From assembly GCA_963693365.1 (NCBI GenBank), contig CAVNZM010000007.1:3162001-3226000 (forward strand): 64,000 nt of DNA, written 5' to 3'. Both the position numbers and the translations under genes were made by a program. Each line of letters begins with the position of its first letter. The first letter of the stretch is position 1. Source of the DNA: Amoebidium appalachense (lineage: Eukaryota; Ichthyosporea). Under the pieces are notes generated by a model. That model ran no database searches, had not been told where the DNA came from, and was given only the letters and a program-made list of their open reading frames with translations. Shown here piece after piece: positions 52,478 through 64,000 of this stretch.

Positions 52478-52537
<60 letters not shown>

Positions 52538-52908
52538 CCCCCGCCCCCCCGCCCACCACCACCACCAACACTTTTTTGTGACCTTTCATGCCTCGCATGC
52601 CTCCCCCCCCCCCCCTCCCCCCCCCCCCCCCTCCTTCCCCCCCCCCAGTGTGTGGAGGAATGGGTTCTGTTTATGTTATGCTTACCACATATGTGTTGCT
52701 GATGTTACATACTTGCATGCCTGCTTTTGTGTGTGTCCTGCACTCAGTTTCTCATCGTGTAGTTGTACTTCAAGCCGTACTCCGAATTCTAACCCCTTCC
52801 CCCCCCCCCCCTACCCCACCCCACCTTGGCCACTTCTCCCCTGCCCCAGGAGCCCTCATCCTTTTGCCCTCCCCGACCGTTTCCCTTTTTCCCTAAAGAC
52901 CTTCGTCA

Positions 52909-52948
<40 letters not shown>

Positions 52949-53169
52949 TTCTCCCTCCCCCCCCCCCCCCCCGGGGGCTTCCCTGGCCGCTCTTTCGCGT
53001 TGATACACACGGGTTGTTGCTCTGTTTCGTCAGCAATCACAACGTTCGTTCTCCTTCCCCCCTTCTTTCCCGTGTTGCCTTTCCCTTTGTGATGGCATAT
53101 CCTGCTTTCATGCTATGCTTATTCTGGATTCGTTGTCCGTCGTGAATGTGCACTTGGTTCTTTGATTCT

Positions 53170-53205
<36 letters not shown>

Positions 53206-54414
53206 TTCGTGGTTTGCACTCTTGCAATATGTTGTCCAATGTGCCCCTTTTGCTCTATAACACATTCTACCCTCCCCCCCTTCGTGGTTTGCACTCTTGC
53301 ATTATGTTGTCCAATGTGCCCTTTTTGCTCTATAACACATTCTACCCTCCCCCCCTTCGTGGTTTGCACTCTTGCATTATGTTGTCCAATGTGCCCTTTT
53401 TGCTCTATAACACATTCTACCCTCCCCCCCCTTCGTGGTTTGCACTCTTGCATTATGTTGTCCAATGTGCCCTTTTTGCTCTATAACACATTCTACCCTC
53501 CCCCCCTTCGTGGTTTGCACTCTTGCATTATGTTGTCCAAGGTGCCCTTTTTGCTCTATAACACATTCTACCCTCCCCCCTTCGTGGTTTGCACTCTTGC
53601 ATTATGTTGTCCAATGTGCCCTTTTTGCTCTATAACACATTCTACCCTCCCCCCCCTTCGTGGTTTGCACTCTTGCATTATGTTGTCCAATGTGCCCTTT
53701 TTGCTCTATAACATTCTACCCTCCCCCCCTTCGTGGTTTGCACTCTTGCATTATGTTGTCCAATGTGCCCTTTTTGCTCTATAACACATTCTACCCTCCC
53801 CCCCTTCGTGGTTTGCACTCTTGCATTATGTTGTCCAATGTGCCCCTTTTGCTCTATAACACATTCTACCCTCCCCCCCCCCTTCGTGGTTTGCACTCTT
53901 GCATTATGTTGTCCAATGTGCCCTTTTTGCTCTATAACACATTCTACCCTCCCCCCTTCGTGGTTTGCACTCTTGCATTATGTTGTCCAATGTGCCCTTT
54001 TTGCTCTATAACACATTCTACCCTCCCCCCCTTCGTGGTTTGCACTCTTGCATTATGTTGTCCAATGTGCCCTTTTTGCTCTATAACACATTCTAACCCC
54101 CCCACCCCCCCCTTCCCCTCCCCCCATCTTTGCACGCAGTTGCGTGGTACTTCACTACGCACAAGCACAGACCGCCGATGCCTCCTGGGGCACGTAGGGC
54201 AATGGACATCTTTATGGGGCTGTCGTGTGTTGCATGCACTTGCTTCCACCTCTACTCCAAGGTGTGTGCGTGTGTGTGCGTCGAAAAATAAGAAAGAACT
54301 GGGTTGACGACGGAATGGATGAGCAAGGGGGGGGGGGGGGGGGGGGGGGGAGGGTGAGGGGGTGAGGAGGATGGGCGGGAGGAGAGGCGAGGAAGTGTGT
54401 GTGTGTGTGGTACG

Positions 54415-54474
<60 letters not shown>

Positions 54475-55521
54475 TGTGTGTGTGTGTGTATATGTGTGTG
54501 CGTGCGCGTGAGTGTGTGTGTGCACGTGTGTATGTGCGTGTGTGTATGCATATGGTTGGGGGGGGGGGGGGGGTGTTTTGAGGGGGGTGGGGAGAGGGTG
54601 GGATAGGGGGGGGGGGGGGGGGGGAGAGAGAGAGAGAGAGAAGTTCGCTCTAGCGACCTCATGGGCTGTGGAAAGGAATGGTTTGAGGGCAGACGCAAGG
54701 GGAGGAAAATGGGGCCCGAGAATGTGGATGTAATCGGTATTGTGCTGAAGCATGGGTGGGGGAGCTGTGGGGGGGGAACGGAGTCAAGGAAAGATTTGCA
54801 CCTTGCAAACGTGTCTAGGGTGAAACCACTAGACAGCGGATGGGAAGGTGGGGAAAACAGGGTACGAAGATGAGATAACTAATTACGGGGGTTTTGCTAA
54901 GTGGTGATGGGGAAAGTATCCCGGGTAGATCGAAAGATGGTCGAATGGTTTTCAAGGAGAACCGACTGAGTTTCTTTTATTCTCTTGTAAAGGATACGGC
55001 GCAGTCCAGTCCTGCCTCGTGATTGTGAACTATTTATGGTCCTTATGAGCTAATAATAGCCACTCACCCATGCAGCTGAGCAAGGGCTGGCAGCATCTTG
55101 CATGGTTTGTGATGCCTTGCCACGTCCTGACATACAGCTACGCTTATGTTCTCCTTACGTAAGCCCCTCCTTTCCTCCCCCTCCCCCCCCCCCCCCCCCC
55201 CAGGCTCTGCTTATTATGCATACTCTCCATGTGTGGTTTGCACTCGGCATTCTTACCCATTGTGAATGTGTACTTCGTACTGATTGGAGCATCCGACCCC
55301 CCCCCCCCCCCCTCCCGTTTGCTGCCCGTAGTGTGTTTGCATTACTGGATGTGTGCCGGGAGAGTGTGGGGTGTGTGCCTTTAATCACCCGATAGGCAGT
55401 AGGTGGGTGGAATGGTAATCACATGTACAGGTCTGGGATGCAGATTAGTGTGCCTAAGGGGGTGCTTGAAAATGTTGTCTCCTTTCAACAGGTTGCCATG
55501 CATGCCAATGGATCCAACCCC

Positions 55522-55552
<31 letters not shown>

Positions 55553-55753
55553 AAAAAAAAAAAAAAGCTTCTACCCCTGTCCCGTCTTCCTCCAAATCCT
55601 CTCGCGCCTGGCTCCCCCCCCCCCCCCCCCCCCCCCATCCCCCCGCCTCCTGCAGTGCTCTCTCCATCAACACGCACACATGCACGCTAATACGCCCTCA
55701 TGCACGCACGTGTGTGTGCGCGCGCGCGCGTACACACACACACACACACACAC

Positions 55754-55828
<75 letters not shown>

Positions 55829-56469
55829 CACACACAAAACACACACACACGCGCACACACACACACACACACAATGGGAACGATCATCTGACAGAGTGTG
55901 CCCCCCCCCCCCCCCCCCCCCCTCCCTCCCCCACTCCCCCGCCTTTTAGGCAACACGGTGTGTTCCGTCGCAAGGTTTTCAACCTGTGCCTCTACTGTGG
56001 CTGGTTTCCAGTCATGGCAATGCTCTTTCCCGATTTCGACGATCACGTTTTCCGATTCGAAGGTCCCCTCTACATTTTCCACCACATCGTCCTAATCGTC
56101 GCTCCGATCTACTGCCTGTCGCGAACCGATCGGTTTGAATTGCAGCCGTTGAACGTTAGGTATGCGCTCGAGATGACTATTGCCGTGACGTTCCTCAACA
56201 CGCACATACAGCAAATCGCGTCGTATCTCTCGGGCCTTAACATCAACTATCACATGTCGCCGCCTAATCTCCCACTTGATCTGTTGAGCGAAGATAAGTG
56301 GTATAGGTTTAAGGTGGCTGTGTTGTTGTTTTTCCTGGGTATCTCGTCCCGTATGATTATTCCACCGTCGGCTTGGATGATAGTGGGCAAGCCGGAGAAA
56401 TATTCCGAGGAGGGGAAGCAGAATGGGAAGGTGGAGGGCAGCAAGAAGAAAAGTAGAAAGATAGACTAA
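50244..56469 (+). CDS. TMEM164-like multi-pass membrane protein
   Basis: Five exons, 50244-50294, 51473-51599, 54140-54261, 55076-55158 and 55950-56469, in phase throughout, give 300 aa; animal TMEM164 is about 297 aa. Hydrophobic segments include HVLELALFSWVLLALSVAWY, IFMGLSCVACTCFHLYSK, FVMPCHVLTYSYAYVLLT, LCLYCGWFPVMAMLFP, LYIFHHIVLIVAPIYCLSR and VAVLLFFLGISS. Family landmarks: PCH in a membrane segment, HHIVLIVAPIY, FELQPLNVRYAL and NINYHMSPP. The C-terminus is Lys-rich (GSKKKSRKID). Animal TMEM164 acts as an ER acyltransferase making ether phospholipids; the same role here is an inference. Intron 2 (2.5 kb) holds a 12-copy satellite and two dispersed-repeat copies. Confidence 0.88.
52479..52535. 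repeat. poly(C) tract, 57 nt (longest in window)
   Basis: Uninterrupted C run in the TMEM164-like intron 2. A G run of more than 40 nt lies 90 nt upstream (52343-52386), so the two could pair as a G:C hairpin. Confidence 0.95.
52650..52812 (+). repeat. Copy of dispersed poly(C)-tailed repeat
   Basis: Contains GGGTTCTGTTTATGTTATGC, GCTGATGTTACATACTTGCATG, TTTGTGTGTGTCCTGCACT and a TGTACTTCAAGCCGTACT-like segment before a C-rich run. It is most similar to the copy at 5943-6124. Confidence 0.7.
53085..53205 (+). repeat. Copy of dispersed poly(C)-tailed repeat, adjacent to the satellite
   Basis: GCTATGCTTATTCTGGATTC, GTTGTCCGTCGTGAATGTGC, ACTTGGTTCTTTGATTCTA then 34 C. The satellite array starts directly after the C run. 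Confidence 0.65.
53206..54100 (+). repeat. Satellite array, unit about 75 bp, 12 copies
   Basis: Units begin TTCGTGGTTTGCACTCTTGC at 53206, 53281, 53356, 53432, 53507, 53581, 53657, 53730, 53804, 53882, 53958 and 54031. Each continues ATTATGTTGTCCAATGTGCC, then TGCTCTATAACACATTCTAC and a run of 6-10 C. Copies are over 95 percent alike; differences are C-run length and a few substitutions. It lies in TMEM164-like intron 2, ending about 40 nt before the next exon. The open frames across it are a by-product of the period being a multiple of three. Confidence 0.95.
55200..55312 (+). repeat. Copy of dispersed poly(C)-tailed repeat
   Basis: GGCTCTGCTTATTATGCATA, CTCCATGTGTGGTTTGCACT, CATTGTGAATGTGTACTTCG, then 15 C. 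Strongly 5'-truncated. Lies in TMEM164-like intron 4. Confidence 0.8.
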
Positions 56470-58739
56470 AGTTTGTAATGGTGACAAGTGCTGTTCTGAT
56501 TTGTCATTCTTAGTGTTTTTCCATCCCACCCCCCACACACCCACACACACTCACACACACACACACACCTTCCCCAACCTCACCCTCACCCTCACCTTTC
56601 CTCATGCTCGATTACATGTGGCGGCGTGTTTCTTGGATGTTGTTTGGTGCCGAGTAACGATGAAAACAGTCATTACTCTAGTAATTGTGACGATTTCTTT
56701 TTTTGAACTCCCCTTGTGTTTTGAGATTTAAAAAGGGGGTTGATTTGGTATTATGTTGTTACGGGGGTAAGGATATTGAAAGCAAAGTCTGGGAAGGACA
56801 CCGTTCCTGACATGAAGCACCGACTCTTTTGTTGTTGTGTGTTGATTTTACCACTTCCGTAGTTTTCGGATGCACTGGGATGATTGCCAATCAATATAAG
56901 GGTCACACAATATTTTACCTTTTGCGATTGGTGGCATACGATACATAGCAATTGTAACTATCAGCGTGTGAATGAATGTAAGAATAAAGCAGGTTTCAAA
57001 TCTGACGGAGGGGGTGTCGAGTGTTCCTTTTACGTCTGTACACGTGCATCTGAATAAAAGCAAAAAAACCTGCAGCTGTTAGTGTGCAAGGCCCAATAGT
57101 GCGCACAGCTGGAGTAATTAGCGTGCACGCCGCGCCGGGTATTTACATCTGAGAGGAAGAAACTTCCGGTTTTGGGTTTAAGTATGCTATCAGTTCATCA
57201 TGTTCACAAAGTCATATATAGCACGATTAGCATAAAGCAGATATAACATAACATATATATCTGACTGTATATGCGCATGCACATGCACATGCACAAAGCA
57301 CAAAAAGCACGTCACCAATCGTAATTGAGTCGTGGCATGATGGTAATGGACGTCAGCCATCTTAGCATGGCTCAACGCATTGCACTGCAAGCAAATCGAA
57401 AAGAACCTTCTAGTTAGTCTCCACAGACACAGGGGAGCTATGTACCTCCACGTGCATTTATAACCCAGACCTCCAGTTAAGGCGACGAGGTGCCTATTTT
57501 CCCAAATTAGGCATTTTTGGAGACGGTCACTGGTGTGACGTCATGCATATGCCGTCAATATTTCCCTTCTAATCTTTGGAGGCCAGATATAGAGAGATGC
57601 GATTGGCTAAATAATTTTCGGTGGCGAATCGGTTCCAGCCGGCCGGCGGTGGTGATTGCGGAGCCCCGAAATGGGTTGCTTCAGGCAGCAAGAGTAAAAC
57701 GCAATTTACTAACAGTTTCGACAGGCTGTTTACGTAACATTGTTTGAACAGAGATTAGAGCTGCAGAATCGTGCACACATATAGACCAGCTTATTTGTAG
57801 ACATACGTCTAGGTGAGAATATGTTAGGTTCGCCTCGAGTGACAGAGAACGTTTCCGTGACTATATGACCACAAGGCATCTTTCCTGTTGGCCAGGAGTC
57901 CGTTTCATGGTCTGCCTAGAACTAAGCATAAACAGGCAAAAGCCTTGTGTAGTTCGGGGGGGAAAAATGCGATCGTAAGCGTCACATGTACTAACTGCAG
58001 GGTCACGACGCTAAGGGACCCGGTGGGGAGTGTCGGGCATTGTCGGGCAGTAATCCATTCAAGATACTGTACGCACACCGAATCTGCCTGTGTCAAGAAC
58101 AATTGATTCTCTGTAGGTCTGTAAGAGGCAGATGGAAGGGGCGGAAAGAAGGAAGGAAGGGGAAGGGGAAGGAAGTTGAGCGTAGGGGAAAGCGGGGAGG
58201 GAGGGAGGGAAAGAGAGGGACGGGTTGGGGGGGAGAGGGAGGGAGGGAAGGAAGCACTCCGGTGTGTCAGCCAGCATAGCTCTTTTAGGGTGAGTAAAGG
58301 GGAGTTCTCTTGTTAGCTCCTAACGAAAATTTGTTGGAAAATCTTTGACATTAGACAGCTGCCCGTTTTTGACGAGAACTGGAGCGCATGCTACATCAAT
58401 GCATCACTTTTAATCCATCAGTTAGATTGGCATCTGGTTGGCTTTGGTAGCATGATCTTGTTCGTTGAAGCAAAATTTCGCAGACAGACACGAACGAATG
58501 CATGAGCCGCTGCATAGAGTTTCTAATGGAAGGGGAAGGGGGGGGAGGAGAGAGGGAAGGGTTGGAGGGGGTTCTGGGAAGGGATTACGGAAACAAGAAC
58601 TTTACAGAAGGCATGTGTAGGAAGAAACTCAAGGGACGGTAGTAGAAAAGGGAGGAATGGATAGCTAGGAAAAGAGGGGTAGGGAAAGACACCAAAACGG
58701 GGGGGGGGGGGCGGGGGTCAGGGGGTGGAAGGGTGCAGA
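56470..58739. other. Intergenic upstream of the C1-C2 gene
   Basis: Largely repeat-free. AATAAA at 57053-57058 is a possible 3' end signal. CRE palindrome TGACGTCA at 57536-57543 and ATTGG at about 57602. Short GGAA/GGGA repeats begin at 58140 and lead into the long purine tract. No exon recognised. Confidence 0.55.
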
Positions 58740-58914
58740 GAACCGGAAAGAAAGAGAGAGGGAGGGAGGGAGGGAGAGAGTGAGTGTGTATGTATGTGTG
58801 TGCGAGAAATGAAAGAGAGTGGGAGACGGAGAGAGGGAGGGAGAGTGAAGATGGGAGAGAGAAAGAGCGGGGTGGGAGAGGGAAAGAGAGAGAGAGAGAG
58901 GCAGAGCGAGCGAG

Positions 58915-59013
<99 letters not shown>

Positions 59014-59699
59014 CGAGAGCGAGAGGGAGAGAGAGGGAGAGGGAGAGGGAGAGGGAGAGAGGGAGAGGGAGAGAGAGAGAGAGGGAGAGAGAGAGAGGGA
59101 GAGAGAGAGAGAGAGGGAGAGGGAGAGAGAGAGAGGGAGAGAGAGAGAGGGAGGGAGAGAGAGGGAGGGAGAGAGGGAGGGAGAGAGAGGGAGGGAGGGA
59201 GAGAGAGGGAGGGAGAGGGAGGGAGGGAGAGGGAGGGAGAGAGAGGGAGGGAGAGAGAGGGAGGGAGAGAGAGGGAGGGAGGAGGGAGGGAGGGAGAGGG
59301 AGGGAGGGAGGGAGGGAGGGAGGGAGGGAGAGGGAGGGAGGGAGGGAGGGAGGGAGGGAGAGGGAGGGAGGGAGGGGGAGGGAGGGAGGGAGGGAGGGAG
59401 AGGGAGGGAGAGGGAGGGAGGGAGAGAGAGGGAGGGAGAGGGAGGGAGAGAGAGGGAGAGAGAGAGAGGGAGGGAGAGAGAGGGAGAGGGAGAGAGAGGG
59501 AGAGGGAGAGAGGGAGAGGGAGAGAGGGAGAGAGGGAGAGAGGGAGAGGGAGAGTGGGAGAGAGGGAGAGAGGGAGAGAGGGAGAGAGAGAAAGGGAGGG
59601 AGGGAGGGAGGGAGGGAGGGAGGGAGGGAGGGAGGGAGGGAGGGAGGGAGGGAGGGAGGGAGGGAGGGAGGGAGGGAGGGAGAGGGAGAGAGAGAGAGG

Positions 59700-59766
<67 letters not shown>

Positions 59767-59830
59767 GGGGGGAGGGGGAGGGAGGGAGAGGAAGAAGGGG
59801 TGGGTGGGGAAGGGGGAGGGGAGGGGAAAG
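58740..59830. repeat. Purine-only (GA)n / (GGGA)n tract, about 1.1 kb
   Basis: Almost every base is G or A on the plus strand. (GA)n at 58919-59001, mixed GAGAGG and GGGA units to 59580, pure GGGA at 59590-59680, (GA)n at 59705-59762. It ends about 275 nt before the C1-C2 start codon. All long ORFs here (including one of 799 codons) are repeat artefacts. Confidence 0.95.
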
Positions 59831-59984
59831 GGGAGGAAGCAAGTGGTTTTCGTTTTTGGATTTTTGTTACACCAATAGAGAGCCATGCCTATCCCATTTT
59901 TTCACACCCAATGCTGACCCCCCCCCCCCCCCCAATACACACACATTCTCTCCCCTTGCCCCCTTACCCCCGCACTTTGGTCCC

Positions 59985-60035
<51 letters not shown>

Positions 60036-60104
60036 CCCCCCTTCCCCGCTCCTCCACCCTCAGGTCTATTTTTTCGTTTTTTATTTCTCCGGAACGCGGG
60101 AAAA

Positions 60105-63838
<3,734 letters not shown>

Positions 63839-64000
63839 GTACACAATTTCCCCATGATGCATCCAACCCCCCCTCCCCCCCCCCCCCCCCAACCGGGGTG
63901 GGCTTCTTTCCCCACATCACATAGAGGGACGAAGAATTGTTGGGGAGTTTGTGCTTTGCGTATGTGGTTGTCGTTCATAATACCATCATAATTTTTTGGG
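63839..64000 (+). other. Start of an intron running off the window
   Basis: Follows the donor AAG|GTACAC of the C2 exon. Contains a short C run and no exon continuing the C2 domain. Confidence 0.7.

Noticed and set aside
53146-53784. Open frames of about 70-215 aa over the 75-bp array, looking like a repeat protein
   Set aside because: The period is near a multiple of three, so frames stay open by chance; the unit derives from a dispersed non-coding repeat and sits in an intron with good splice sites on both sides.
53206-54100. CRISPR-like array
   Set aside because: Units are contiguous with no unique spacers, and the genome is eukaryotic.

Overview
This window is nuclear DNA of a unicellular eukaryote. 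The genes are split into many short exons with ordinary GT-AG introns (one GC-AG candidate). They include eukaryote-only proteins: an RNA polymerase II subunit RPB9, an RXT3-type histone-deacetylase-complex protein, a C1/C2-domain protein and a death-associated-kinase-like Ser/Thr kinase. The stop codons used are those of the standard code. DAPK-like kinase, TMEM164, RXT3 and a fungal-style double dihydroneopterin aldolase together point to an opisthokont-grade protist, perhaps a unicellular holozoan, but this is inference. Introns and intergenic DNA are saturated with (CA)n/(TG)n, (CT)n/(GA)n and very long poly(C)/poly(G) runs (up to 57 nt). Almost all long open frames are shadows of these repeats, so I rebuilt genes from splice sites, reading-frame phase and family motifs.

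Layout, left to right. 270-6846 (+): 3' part of a DAPK-like kinase with a coiled-coil tail; its last intron holds an inverted-repeat element. 7701-9318 (-): a CaaX-box protein with a ubiquitin-fold-like C-terminal region. 10645-11877 (-): a small unknown gene or genes with TATA boxes. 12586-20716 (-): a 10-exon RXT3-like gene, divergent from RPB9 at 22103-24385 (+). 26127-28513 (-): DUF1348/SnoaL-like protein, divergent from a tandem-domain dihydroneopterin aldolase at 29297-33231 (+). 35645-43978 (-): complete 12-exon glucose-6-phosphate isomerase. 45194-48528 (-): an unrecognised 5-exon gene of 355 aa, divergent from TMEM164-like at 50244-56469 (+). 60105-63838 (+): 5' part of a C1-C2 protein that leaves the window and needs a 9-nt microexon to complete its zinc-binding C1 domain.

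The genes are housekeeping (transcription, glycolysis, folate synthesis, lipid/membrane, signalling) and form no operon or single pathway. Several are arranged as divergent pairs sharing a compact, non-repetitive promoter with CCAAT boxes, TATA boxes and perfect TGACGTCA (CRE-type) palindromes.

The most unusual content is non-coding. There is a dispersed, variably 5'-truncated repeat of about 180 nt whose 3' end always runs into poly(C), plus a 12-copy satellite of about 75 bp apparently amplified from its tail. Dinucleotide repeats begin or end exactly at splice sites, and a purine-only tract of about 1.1 kb lies in front of the C1-C2 gene. No rRNA, tRNA, CRISPR array or intact transposase was seen.
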